From: Caulobacteraceae bacterium
Lineage (GTDB): Bacteria > Pseudomonadota > Alphaproteobacteria > Caulobacterales > Caulobacteraceae
DNA length: 9,967 nucleotides
Reading direction: 5' to 3'
Assembly: GCA_003161535.1 (NCBI GenBank)
Contig: PMOM01000153.1
Span: 1 to 9,967, forward strand
How positions within the stretch are numbered: the stretch's first letter is position 1; every line of letters starts with the position of its first letter. Under the pieces are notes generated by a model that was not told the origin of the DNA, did not search any database, and saw only the letters and a program-made list of their open reading frames with translations. Below are positions 1 through 7,127 of this stretch, in pieces. Both the position numbers and the translations under genes were made by a program.

Positions 1-294
1 CGACATGGGGTGCGAATTCGCGGGGCCGATGGCGCGCCCACTCATGGCGCGCCGCTAGAGGTGCGGGTCATGGACAACGGCGCCGGTGTGCCTGGCCGAC
101 TTCGCGATTGCCTGTTCGAGCCCTTCGTCACCACCAAGGCTCACGGGGCGGGACTGGGTCTGGCGCTGGTCGCCAAACTGGTGGCCGGACACGGCGGCTT
201 GATCGACTTCGAATCCGAACCTGGGCGCACGGTGTTTCGGGTCTTGCTTCCGGCCGCTCCGGCCTCCGCGCTCGAAAGGATCCCCTCGGGATGA
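1..294 (+). CDS. ntrB: Nitrogen regulation sensor histidine kinase NtrB, C-terminal part (5' end outside window)
   Basis: Only the last 97 codons are present; the frame is open from base 1. They cover the second half of the HATPase_c domain: the G1 box (DNGAGV, about residues 24-29 of the fragment), an F box (FEPFVTTK) and the glycine-rich G2 box (GAGLGLAL), followed by the GHGG and FRVLLP segments that close the ATP-binding fold. In this family the kinase autophosphorylates on a histidine and, under PII control, phosphorylates or dephosphorylates NtrC in the cytoplasm. The PAS domain and the H and N boxes lie upstream and cannot be checked. The [15 protein letters not shown] wording is typical of alphaproteobacterial NtrB, and the adjoining ntrC supports the name. 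The stop codon overlaps the ntrC start as ATGA (291-294), implying translational coupling. Another NtrB-like kinase such as NtrY is less likely but not excluded by so short a fragment. Confidence 0.85.
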   Translation, partial: RHGVRIRGADGAPTHGAPLEVRVMDNGAGVPGRLRDCLFEPFVTTKAHGAGLGLALVAKLVAGHGGLIDFESEPGRTVFRVLLPAAPASALERIPSG

Positions 295-1706
295 CCGCCC
301 CCACCCAGAAAATCCTGATCGCCGACGACGACGCCGGAGTCCGCCTGGTGCTCTCCCAGGCATTCACGCGACTGGGCTATGAGGTGCGCGCCACCGGCAA
401 CGCGGCCACCCTGCTCAAATGGGTCACCGATGGCGACGGCGACTTGGTGATCACCGACGTGGTCATGCCCGACGAGAACGTATTCGAAGTGCTGCCACGC
501 ATCCGCAAACTGCGGCCCCGCCTACCGGTGATCGTGATGAGCGCCCAGAACACCCTGCTGACGGCCATCAGCGCCGCCGAGGTCGGCGTGTTTGACTACA
601 TGCCCAAGCCCTTTGACCTGGATGACATGGCGGCGGTGGCCAAGCGCGCGCTGGCCAGGCCCGCCGACAAGGAGGCGGTCAAGGCGCAGGTTTTGGCGCT
701 GCGCGACGAACGACTGCCGCTGATCGGCCGCTCGGCCCCCATGCAGGAGGTCTATCGGACGATTTCGCGCCTAGTCGGGGCGGATTTGACCGTGTTGATC
801 CTGGGAGAATCCGGATCGGGTAAGGAACTGGTGGCGCGCGCCCTGCACGATCTGGGTCGCCGCCGCGACGGCCGGTTCGTCGCCATCAACCTGGCCGCTA
901 TCCCGCGCGCCCGAGTGGACAGCGAACTCTTCGGCGCCGGCGAGAACGAGGTCGGCCGGCTGGTCGAGGCCGATGGGGGCACCTTGTTCCTCGATGAGAT
1001 CGGCGACATGCCGCTCGACGCCCAGACCCGACTGCTGAGGGTCTTCGACGGCGCCGAACCGGCCATCAATCCCAAGACCGGGCGCAAGCCGGACGTTCGC
1101 GTCATCGCCGCCACCAATCGCGATTTACGCGCCCTGATCGTTCAAGGCCTCTTCCGCGAGGATCTGTATTTTCGTCTCAACGTGGCCCCTATCCGCGTGC
1201 CGCCCCTGCGCGAGCGCACCGAAGACATTCCCGAACTCGCCCGCGCCTTCCTGCTGCGCGCCAGCCGCGAGGGGCTGCCTTCCAAGACCATCGACCAAGG
1301 CGCCCTGGACCGGCTGAAGGCGCACCCCTGGCCGGGCAATGTGCGCGAACTGGAAAACCTCATCCGCCGCATCTGCGCTCTCTACGGCGAGGAGATGATC
1401 GGCGCGCGCATCGTCGAGCGCGAACTAAGCGAACCGATCCGCGGGGCCGCCCGAGAGGAGCCGGTCACCCTCTCGACCTTGGTCGAACGCAACCTGGCGT
1501 CATACTTCGCCGGCCAACCCGGAGGCGTGCCTCCGAACGGTCTCTACGACCGCATTCTGGCCGACATCGAACGCCCGCTCTTCCAGCTCACCTTGTCGGC
1601 CACGCGAGGCAATCAGATGCGGGCGGCGGAGGTGTTGGGGCTGAACAGGAACACTCTGCGCAAACGACTGAGCGACCTTGGCATTGAGCGGAAAGCCGCG
1701 AAGTGA
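291..1706 (+). CDS. ntrC: Nitrogen response regulator NtrC lacking the GAFTGA sigma-54 loop
   Basis: The protein has 471 residues, normal for NtrC. The receiver domain (about 1-125) has the acidic pocket D12-D14, phosphoacceptor D56, S84 and K106. The AAA+ domain (about 150-375) has Walker A GESGSGKE at 172-179, Walker B LFLDE ending at D235/E236, and arginine-finger candidates R289 and R295 in [11 protein letters not shown] Fis-type helix-turn-helix lies at about 441-463 ([16 protein letters not shown]). After ELFG (G215), NtrC proteins normally continue with HERGAFTGA plus a short linker to GRFEQA. Here only six residues (AGENEV, 216-221) precede GRLVEA, so GAFTGA is absent without a frameshift. 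Known members without this motif, such as Rhodobacter capsulatus NtrC, activate sigma-70 promoters; the same mode here is inference. The ATG at 291 was chosen because it overlaps the ntrB stop, follows a GAAAGGA sequence at 274-280 and starts directly at the receiver domain. It also overlaps birA by 4 bp. Confidence 0.9.
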   Translation: MTAPTQKILIADDDAGVRLVLSQAFTRLGYEVRATGNAATLLKWVTDGDGDLVITDVVMPDENVFEVLPRIRKLRPRLPVIVMSAQNTLLTAISAAEVGVFDYMPKPFDLDDMAAVAKRALARPADKEAVKAQVLALRDERLPLIGRSAPMQEVYRTISRLVGADLTVLILGESGSGKELVARALHDLGRRRDGRFVAINLAAIPRARVDSELFGAGENEVGRLVEADGGTLFLDEIGDMPLDAQTRLLRVFDGAEPAINPKTGRKPDVRVIAATNRDLRALIVQGLFREDLYFRLNVAPIRVPPLRERTEDIPELARAFLLRASREGLPSKTIDQGALDRLKAHPWPGNVRELENLIRRICALYGEEMIGARIVERELSEPIRGAAREEPVTLSTLVERNLASYFAGQPGGVPPNGLYDRILADIERPLFQLTLSATRGNQMRAAEVLGLNRNTLRKRLSDLGIERKAAK

Positions 1707-2473
1707 GCGCCAGCGCCGTGGCGGCGAGTTCAACCGGCGCGGGCGTCCCCATCGTGGTCTTCGATGAGATCGATTCCACCAACGCCGAGGCGCGGCGTCG
1801 CGCGGAGGGCGGAGACGTGGGCCCAGTTTGGTTGACGGCTGGCCGACAGAGCGCTGGGCGGGGTCGTCGCGGGCGGAGCTGGGAGACCGGCGAGGGCAAT
1901 CTGGCGGCCACCTATCTGTTCACCACGCCCAGACCGCCGGCGGAGGCGGCGCAGATTTCGTTCGTGGCGGCCCTGGCGGTGGCGGAACTGGCGAACGCCT
2001 TCGCGCCGCCGGGCCTCGTCAGCCTGAAGTGGCCGAACGATACTCTGCTGGCGGGACGCAAGGCCGCCGGCATCCTGGTCGAGTCGGGCCCTTTCTCCGC
2101 TGGCGGCCTGTGGGTCGCGGTGGGGATCGGGGTCAATCTGGCCCGAGCGCCGACGATGCTAACGGCTTCGGCCCCGGCGGCGACAGCTTTCGCCCAGCAT
2201 ATGCGCGGCCCACCACCAAAGCCGCTGGAGGCCCTCGACGTGCTGAGCCGGGCGCTGGAGCGCTGGCGCGGCGTCTGGGAGAGCGCCGGCTTCGCATCCA
2301 TCGCCCAGGCGTGGACGGCCAGGGCGCATGGCCTGGGCGAGCGCTGCACGGCGCGTCTGTCCGCCGAAACCATCGAAGGAATCGCGGAAGGACTCGACGC
2401 GGACGGCGCGCTTCGGCTTAGAACAGCCGACGGATCGGTGCGCCGGATCACCGCCGGAGATGTGTTTTTCTAG
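1703..2473 (+). CDS. birA: Biotin--[acetyl-CoA-carboxylase] ligase (monofunctional)
   Basis: This cytoplasmic enzyme forms biotinyl-AMP and transfers biotin to the lysine of biotin carboxyl carrier domains, such as those of acetyl-CoA and propionyl-CoA carboxylases. The 256-residue protein starts almost directly with the catalytic domain: DEIDSTN at about 21-27, the biotinyl-AMP loop GRGRRGRSW at 52-60 and GNL just after, KWPND with catalytic-site lysine K109, and KAAGILVE following. A small C-terminal domain occupies roughly the last 45 residues. There is no N-terminal DNA-binding domain, so it is a group I ligase and should not repress biotin genes as Escherichia coli BirA does. The start is a GTG at 1703 overlapping the ntrC stop as GTGA; a GGAAAG sequence lies about 8 bases upstream, and no in-frame ATG exists ahead of the catalytic motifs. 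The following gene, coaX, starts 17 bp downstream. Confidence 0.93.
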   Translation: MSASAVAASSTGAGVPIVVFDEIDSTNAEARRRAEGGDVGPVWLTAGRQSAGRGRRGRSWETGEGNLAATYLFTTPRPPAEAAQISFVAALAVAELANAFAPPGLVSLKWPNDTLLAGRKAAGILVESGPFSAGGLWVAVGIGVNLARAPTMLTASAPAATAFAQHMRGPPPKPLEALDVLSRALERWRGVWESAGFASIAQAWTARAHGLGERCTARLSAETIEGIAEGLDADGALRLRTADGSVRRITAGDVFF

Positions 2474-2490
2474 AGGGACGAATACACTCG

Positions 2491-3267
2491 ATGCTACTGG
2501 CCATCGAACAGGGCAACACCAATACGCTGTTCGCCGTACATGACGGCGCCGCGTGGATCGCCCAATGGCGGGCCGCCACCGAGGCGGCTCGCACGGCGGA
2601 CGAATATGCGGTGTGGCTGGCGCAACTCCTGGGCATGGCTGGGTTGTCCATGAATGCGGTCGACGCCTGCATCGTCTCCAGCGTCGTTCCCCAGTCGATC
2701 TTCAACCTGCGCAACCTGGCGCGTCGGTACCTGAAGGTCGAGCCGATGATCATCGGCGAAAATGTCGATCTGGGCATCGAGCTGCGCATCCAAAAGCCTT
2801 CCGAAGCCGGAGCGGATCGCCTGGTTAACGCCATCGGAGCGCACATCACCTATCCTGGCGCGCTTCTGGTGGTCGATTCAGGCACGGCGACGACCTTCGA
2901 CGTGGTGGCCAAGGACGGTGCGTTCGAAGGCGGCGCCATCGCGCCGGGGATCAATCTCTCCATGCAGGCCCTGCATGACGCGGCGGCGCGCCTGCCCAGG
3001 GTGGCGATCCGCAAGCCCGGCCATGTCATCGGCACCGACACCGTCGAGGCCATGCAGTCGGGAATCTACTGGGGCTATGTTTCGCTTATCGAAGGCCTGA
3101 TCGGGCGCATCAAGGCCGAATTCGGCGCGCCGATGACGGTGGTCGCCACCGGCGGAGTCGCCTCGCTGTTCGAAGGCGCGACCGAGGCCATCGACCACTT
3201 CGACCATGACCTGACCATTCTGGGCCTTCTGGAAATCTTTCGACGCAATCCTCGGGGCCGAGCATGA
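2491..3267 (+). CDS. coaX: Type III pantothenate kinase
   Basis: This enzyme performs the first step of coenzyme A synthesis, ATP-dependent phosphorylation of pantothenate. The 258-residue length is normal for CoaX. It has the ASKHA-fold phosphate motif near the N-terminus (QGNTNTLF, residues 7-14), the GADR motif at 107-110 with D109 as likely catalytic base, and DSGTATTFD starting at D129, the second nucleotide-binding motif. GGAIAPG and ATGGVA follow further on. Type III kinases need a monovalent cation and resist CoA feedback, unlike type I CoaA. One oddity is that the first motif usually reads DxGNT, whereas here residue 6 is glutamate (EQGNT; codon at 2506-2508). I believe related Rhodospirillales proteins share this but could not check. 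The start is an ATG with AGAGGGA about 12 bases upstream. The 3' end overlaps the rnj start as ATGA. Confidence 0.94.
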   Translation: MLLAIEQGNTNTLFAVHDGAAWIAQWRAATEAARTADEYAVWLAQLLGMAGLSMNAVDACIVSSVVPQSIFNLRNLARRYLKVEPMIIGENVDLGIELRIQKPSEAGADRLVNAIGAHITYPGALLVVDSGTATTFDVVAKDGAFEGGAIAPGINLSMQALHDAAARLPRVAIRKPGHVIGTDTVEAMQSGIYWGYVSLIEGLIGRIKAEFGAPMTVVATGGVASLFEGATEAIDHFDHDLTILGLLEIFRRNPRGRA

Positions 3268-4961
3268 CGCGTCCGAAGGCGGCGTTCCCCCAGACCGCCG
3301 ACGAACTGGTCTTCCTGCCCCTCGGCGGCTCCAACGAAATCGGGATGAATTTCAACCTCTACGGCTACGGACCGCCGGATGCCCGCCAATGGATCATCGT
3401 CGATCTGGGCATAACCTTCGGCGACCAGACGACACCGGGCGTTGAGGTTATTCTTCCTGATCCCACCTTCATCGAGGAGCATGCCAAGGACATTCTGGGC
3501 ATTGTCCTAACTCACGCCCACGAGGACCACATCGGCGCGGTGGCCTGGCTGTGGCCACGTCTCAAGGCGCCTCTTTACGCGACCCCCTTCACGGCATTTC
3601 TGCTGCGGGAAAAGTTACGCGAGAAGGGGTTGCTGGACGAGGCCAAGATCACCGAGGTTCCCCTGAGCGGAACTTTCCGACTTGGGCCCTTCGAGCTTAC
3701 CCTGCTGACACTCACGCACTCCATTCCCGAACCCAACGGCGTGGCCATCCGCACGCCCCTGGGCACGGTGCTGCACACCGGCGACTGGAAGATCGATCCC
3801 GATCCCCTGACGGGCCCCGCCACCGACGAGGCGGCCATCCGGCGGCTCGGCGACGAAGGCGTCCTGGCCATGGTGTGCGATTCCACCAACGTATTCATCG
3901 ATGGCGAGGCCGGTTCGGAAGCGCAGGTGCGCGCGACCCTCAACGCCTTGATCGGCCAACTCAAGGGCAAGGTCGCCGCCGCCTGTTTCGCATCCAACGT
4001 GGCGCGCATGGACAGCATCATCCGCGCCGCCGAGGCCAACGGCCGGCGGGTGTGTCTGGTCGGCCGTTCAATGATCCGCATGTCGCAGGCGGCGCGGTCG
4101 GTGGGCCTGCTGGAAGGCGTCGCTCCGTTCCTCTCCGATGGCGAGGCGAAGCATTTTCCGGGCGACAAGATCCTCTATCTGTGCACCGGCAGCCAGGGCG
4201 AGCCGCGCGCCGCCCTGGCGAGGATGGCCGACGGAAGTCACCCACACGTCAAGCTTGGCAAGGGAGACGCCTGCGTCTTTTCCTCTCGGATCATCCCGGG
4301 CAATGAGATTCCCATTCGAAACCTGCAGAACAAGCTCGCCGACCTGGGCGTGCGCCTCTACACCGAGCGCGATCACCCCGGCATCCATGTTTCCGGCCAT
4401 CCCTGTCGCGACGAGCTCAAGCGCATGTATCAGTGGGCGAGGCCGCGGATCGCGGTGCCGACGCACGGCGAGCGGCGCCATCTCCTGGAGCACGCGGCCC
4501 TGGCGCTCGACCTGCAGGTCTCCCAGGCCATCGCCCCGCGCAACGGCGACATGGTCCGCCTGGCGCCGGGCGCAGCGCAGGTCATCGACGAGGTTCCCGC
4601 CGGCAGACTCTACGTCGACGCCGGCGTCGTCACGCCCGAGAACGGCGACGCCTTGCGCGAGCGCCGTCACGCGGCCAGCAACGGCGTCCTGACTGTCAGC
4701 GTGGTTCTGGACGGGAGAAACGCCGTGGCATCGGGTCCTCTGGTGCGCTCGCTGGGCCTGCCCGGCGACGAGGACTACCGGCTTGAAGAAGCCCTAGACG
4801 ACCTGGCGGGGGAGGCGAGGGAGGCGCTGCAACGTCTCTCGGCCGACGATCGCGACGACGATGGCGCCGTCGAATCCACGCTCTCCCGCGCGGTCAAGAA
4901 GGCGGCGTTCCGCATCTGGAGTCGCCGTCCGGTGGTGGAGACGACGGTTTTAAGAGTTTAG
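3264..4961 (+). CDS. rnj: Ribonuclease J (metallo-beta-lactamase / beta-CASP)
   Basis: RNase J is a cytoplasmic zinc-dependent nuclease with 5'-to-3' exonuclease and often endonuclease activity, used for mRNA decay and rRNA 5' maturation in alphaproteobacteria. At 565 residues it has the usual length. The metal site is complete: H84, H86, D88 and H89 in [11 protein letters not shown]152 in THSIPEP, and D174 in HTGDW. The beta-CASP part begins around DSTN (206-209). The conserved SGH (377-379) and HGE (401-403) motifs of the C-terminal lactamase segment are present, followed by a dimerisation/C-terminal domain of about 110 residues. The ATG at 3264 overlaps the coaX stop by 4 bp, indicating translational coupling. 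The next gene, mce, begins 21 bp downstream. Whether this one protein covers both J1 and J2 roles cannot be read from the sequence, but alphaproteobacteria generally carry a single copy. Confidence 0.94.
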   Translation: MTRPKAAFPQTADELVFLPLGGSNEIGMNFNLYGYGPPDARQWIIVDLGITFGDQTTPGVEVILPDPTFIEEHAKDILGIVLTHAHEDHIGAVAWLWPRLKAPLYATPFTAFLLREKLREKGLLDEAKITEVPLSGTFRLGPFELTLLTLTHSIPEPNGVAIRTPLGTVLHTGDWKIDPDPLTGPATDEAAIRRLGDEGVLAMVCDSTNVFIDGEAGSEAQVRATLNALIGQLKGKVAAACFASNVARMDSIIRAAEANGRRVCLVGRSMIRMSQAARSVGLLEGVAPFLSDGEAKHFPGDKILYLCTGSQGEPRAALARMADGSHPHVKLGKGDACVFSSRIIPGNEIPIRNLQNKLADLGVRLYTERDHPGIHVSGHPCRDELKRMYQWARPRIAVPTHGERRHLLEHAALALDLQVSQAIAPRNGDMVRLAPGAAQVIDEVPAGRLYVDAGVVTPENGDALRERRHAASNGVLTVSVVLDGRNAVASGPLVRSLGLPGDEDYRLEEALDDLAGEAREALQRLSADDRDDDGAVESTLSRAVKKAAFRIWSRRPVVETTVLRV

Positions 4962-4982
4962 GGTGGGGACTCAGGAGCCGTC

Positions 4983-5405
4983 ATGATCGGAAAGCTGAAC
5001 CACGTCGGGATCGCCACGCCGTCCATCGAAGAATCGTGGAAGCTCTACCGCGAGGTGCTGGGGGCGACATCGGTGACCGAAAAGCGCGCCTTGCCCGATC
5101 AGGGCGTGTGGGTGTCGTTCGTCAATCTGCCCAATGCGCAGATCGAACTGATCGAGCCCCATGGCGACAATTCGCCTATCCACGGCTTCCTGGCCAAGAA
5201 TCCGCGCGGAGGCCAGCACCATGTCTGTTTCGAGGTCGCCGACATCATCGCCGCGCGAGACGACATGCGCGCCAAGGGTGCGCAGGTGCTGGGCACGGGA
5301 GAACCGCGCATCGGCGCTCACGGCGTACCGGTGATTTTCCTGCACCCAAAGGATACGGGCGGTGTGCTCATTGAACTTATGGAAACGCCGAAAGGCGGCC
5401 ACTGA
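4983..5405 (+). CDS. mce: Methylmalonyl-CoA / ethylmalonyl-CoA epimerase
   Basis: This VOC-superfamily metalloenzyme interconverts the (S) and (R) forms of methylmalonyl-CoA, and in some alphaproteobacteria ethylmalonyl-CoA, so that the mutase can use the product of propionyl-CoA carboxylase. The 140-residue length and the two repeated beta-alpha-beta-beta-beta modules fit. Module one runs from LNHVGIA (ligand H7) to QIELIEP (E55 region). Module two begins at HHVCFEV (H79/H80) and ends at GVLIELME (E131). H7, one of H79/H80 and E131 are the likely metal ligands. The HPK-DTGG segment before the last strand is typical of this family and distinguishes it from glyoxalase I. An AGGAG ribosome-binding site at 4973-4977 sits 5 bases before the ATG and fixes the start. 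BirA, encoded nearby, would activate the biotin-dependent carboxylase upstream in the same pathway, a thematic link only. Confidence 0.92.
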   Translation: MIGKLNHVGIATPSIEESWKLYREVLGATSVTEKRALPDQGVWVSFVNLPNAQIELIEPHGDNSPIHGFLAKNPRGGQHHVCFEVADIIAARDDMRAKGAQVLGTGEPRIGAHGVPVIFLHPKDTGGVLIELMETPKGGH

Positions 5406-5406
5406 C

Positions 5407-5655
5407 ATGAGCCTCGCCACCGGCATCGCCATCTACCTGACCATCTGGTGGACCGCCCTGTTCGCCATCCTGCCGCTGGGCGTGCGCAGCCACGCGGAGG
5501 AGGGGATACCGGTTCCCGGAGGCGGCGATCCGTCTTCTCCGGTGAATCCGAACCTCAAACGCAAGTTCCTCACCACCACCTGGGTGGCGGCGATCGCCTT
5601 CGCGCTGCTCTGGCTGACCCTCCATTTCCATCTGGTGAAGCTGCCCAACCTCTGA
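5407..5655 (+). CDS. DUF1467 family small membrane protein
   Basis: This is an 82-residue protein of unknown function, recognised as DUF1467 from its length, the IYLTIWW...LPLGVRS start and its position after an epimerase gene. It has two predicted membrane helices, about residues 5-26 and 56-76. The connecting loop is rich in Pro and Gly ([20 protein letters not shown]) and ends in a KRK cluster. The loop carries most of the positive charge (R27, K51, R52, K53), so by the positive-inside rule it should face the cytoplasm with both ends outside; this topology is inference. There is no signal-peptide cleavage site and no cysteine. The start at 5407 lies one base after the mce stop, with AAAGG at 5391-5395 as a plausible ribosome-binding site, so its translation is likely coupled to mce. 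It is the last gene before a 79-bp gap, making it the likely end of the upstream unit. Confidence 0.85.
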   Translation: MSLATGIAIYLTIWWTALFAILPLGVRSHAEEGIPVPGGGDPSSPVNPNLKRKFLTTTWVAAIAFALLWLTLHFHLVKLPNL

Positions 5656-5666
5656 GCGGACGTCCC

Positions 5667-5705
5667 GGCGGCTTTCCCTTGGCGCATGGCAAGCCTATTG
5701 CCGCC
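5667..5705. repeat. Imperfect hairpin in the DUF1467-proS gap
   Basis: The 79-bp gap at 5656-5734 contains a perfect 6-bp inverted repeat, GGCGGC (5667-5672) and GCCGCC (5700-5705), enclosing a 27-base loop. A weak 4-bp CTTG/CAAG pairing (5678-5681 with 5690-5693) lies inside. No T-run follows, so a standard intrinsic terminator is not supported. It could be a weak attenuator, a processing site or chance in GC-rich DNA. I see no convincing -35/-10 pair or strong ribosome-binding site for proS here. Confidence 0.25.
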
Positions 5706-5734
5706 TTCCGCTCACTCTCTCGCGAAAGCCGACC

Positions 5735-7054
5735 ATGCGCCTGTCGCGCTACTTTCTGCCTGTTCTCAAGCAGACACCCGCCGAGGCGCAGATCACCTCG
5801 CACCGGCTGATGCTGCGCGCCGGCATGCTGCGTCAGGAGGCGGCCGGCATCTACGCCTGGCTGCCGCTGGGCCACCGGGTGCTCAAGAAAGTCGAGCAGA
5901 TCGTGCGCGAGGAGATGGACCGCGCCGGCGCCATTGAGCTTTTGATGCCGACGCTGCAATTGGCCGACCTTTGGCGCGAGAGCGGGAGATACGAGGCCTA
6001 CGGCGCCGAGATGCTTCGCATCACCGATCGGCATGAGCGGGAACTTCTCTATGGACCGACCAATGAAGAGATGATCGCCGAGATCTTCCGAGCCTATGTT
6101 CATTCTTACAAAGAGTTGCCGAAGAATCTTTATCACATTCAGTGGAAGTTCCGTGACGAGCAACGCCCCCGCTTCGGGGTCATGCGCGGGCGTGAGTTTC
6201 TGATGAAGGACGCCTATTCCTTCGACGTCGATGAGGAAAAAGGACGGGCTTCGTACAACCAGATGTTCGTCGCCTATCTGCGCCTGTTCGCGCGCATGGG
6301 CCTGAAGGCCATCCCCATGAAGGCTGAAAGCGGACCTATCGGCGGCGAGCTCAGCCACGAGTTCATCGTCCTGGCCCAGACCGGGGAATCGGCCGTGTTC
6401 CTGGACAAGCGGATGCTCGATCTGGCCGTCCCGGGTGAGGATGTCGACTATCGCGGCGACCTGTCGCCGATCATCGAGGCGTGGACACGCCTCTACGCCG
6501 CCACCGAGGACGTTCACGACGCCGATCGCTATGAACGGGAGACCGAGGCGGCCAACCGGGTGACCGCGCGGGGCATCGAAGTGGGTCAGACTTTCTTCTT
6601 CGGCGACAAATATTCCGTGCCCATGAAGGCGACGGTGAGCGGTCCCGATGGCGTGGATCGCCCGGTGCAGATGGGCAGTTATGGCGTGGGCGTCTCGCGC
6701 CTGGTGGGGGCGATCATCGAGGCCAGCCACGACGAGGCCGGCATCATCTGGCCCGAGCCCGTAGCCCCGTTCGGTGTTGGCATCATCAATCTGCGTGTCG
6801 GCGACGGCGCCTGTGACGAAGCCTGCGAGACCGCCTACGCCGCGCTCACCGCGGCGGGAAAGGAGCCCCTGCTGGACGACACCGACGAGCGGCCGGGCGG
6901 CAAATTCGCAGCCATGGATCTCATTGGCTTGCCCTGGCAGGTCATCGTCGGCCCCAGGGGGCTGACCGAGAGAATGGTGGAGCTCAAGCGACGGGCGAGC
7001 GGTGAGCGGCGGACCCTGCCTCTGGACGAGGCGCTGAAGGCGATTTGCGGGTGA
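5735..7054 (+). CDS. proS: Prolyl-tRNA synthetase, bacterial type without INS editing domain
   Basis: ProRS charges tRNA-Pro with proline in the cytoplasm. It is a class II synthetase: motif 2 contains R140 in [10 protein letters not shown] and continues to [11 protein letters not shown], and motif 3 is GVGVSRL at 317-323. The anticodon-binding domain fills about 345-439 (from FGVGIINL, with [23 protein letters not shown] inside). At 439 residues it is about 130 shorter than Escherichia coli ProRS (572), because the INS editing insertion between motifs 2 and 3 is missing. This is the known alphaproteobacterial form; clearance of Ala-tRNA-Pro is then expected from a separate YbaK/ProXp-type protein, not seen here. 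The ATG at 5735 begins with MRLSRYFLP, the usual family start, but the ribosome-binding site is poor (GCGAAAG about 8 bases upstream). The gene starts a second group of same-strand genes with lolC and lolD. Confidence 0.95.
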   Translation: MRLSRYFLPVLKQTPAEAQITSHRLMLRAGMLRQEAAGIYAWLPLGHRVLKKVEQIVREEMDRAGAIELLMPTLQLADLWRESGRYEAYGAEMLRITDRHERELLYGPTNEEMIAEIFRAYVHSYKELPKNLYHIQWKFRDEQRPRFGVMRGREFLMKDAYSFDVDEEKGRASYNQMFVAYLRLFARMGLKAIPMKAESGPIGGELSHEFIVLAQTGESAVFLDKRMLDLAVPGEDVDYRGDLSPIIEAWTRLYAATEDVHDADRYERETEAANRVTARGIEVGQTFFFGDKYSVPMKATVSGPDGVDRPVQMGSYGVGVSRLVGAIIEASHDEAGIIWPEPVAPFGVGIINLRVGDGACDEACETAYAALTAAGKEPLLDDTDERPGGKFAAMDLIGLPWQVIVGPRGLTERMVELKRRASGERRTLPLDEALKAICG

Positions 7055-7081
7055 GCCGATTGGCCGGCTTGGGGAGCGCCC

Positions 7082-7105
7082 GCCGCCATAGAGGGGAAAG
7101 GCGGC
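7082..7105. repeat. GC-rich hairpin in the proS-lolC gap
   Basis: The 73-bp gap 7055-7127 holds a perfect 6-bp inverted repeat, GCCGCC (7082-7087) and GGCGGC (7100-7105), around a 12-base purine-rich loop (ATAGAGGGGAAA). It lies 27 bases after the proS stop and 22 bases before the lolC start. No T-run follows, so termination is doubtful. It may modulate the ratio of proS to lolC expression or stabilise a processed transcript. A GAGAGG sequence at 7118-7123 is a possible ribosome-binding site for lolC. Confidence 0.3.
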
Positions 7106-7127
7106 TTCTGGCGAGGCGAGAGGCGCC

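Noticed and set aside
108..290. A 61-codon upstream extension of the ntrC frame
   Set aside because: It overlaps the ntrB ATP-binding domain in another frame and adds Arg/Gly-rich residues foreign to response regulators. The ATG at 291 begins exactly at the receiver domain.
930..960. Missing GAFTGA as a sequencing error or frameshift
   Set aside because: The frame is continuous on both sides, with ELFG and [15 protein letters not shown] correctly spaced; a single-base error would have broken the frame.
3575..4670. Minus-strand frames of about 200 codons opposite rnj
   Set aside because: They are shadows of the RNase J gene, which has all catalytic motifs in its own frame; the antisense products are low-complexity, Arg/Ser-rich or Asp/Gly-rich.
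5678..5699. Possible sigma-70 promoter for proS (TTGGCG and CCTATT)
   Set aside because: The two elements are only about 9 bases apart rather than 16-18, and neither is a good match.
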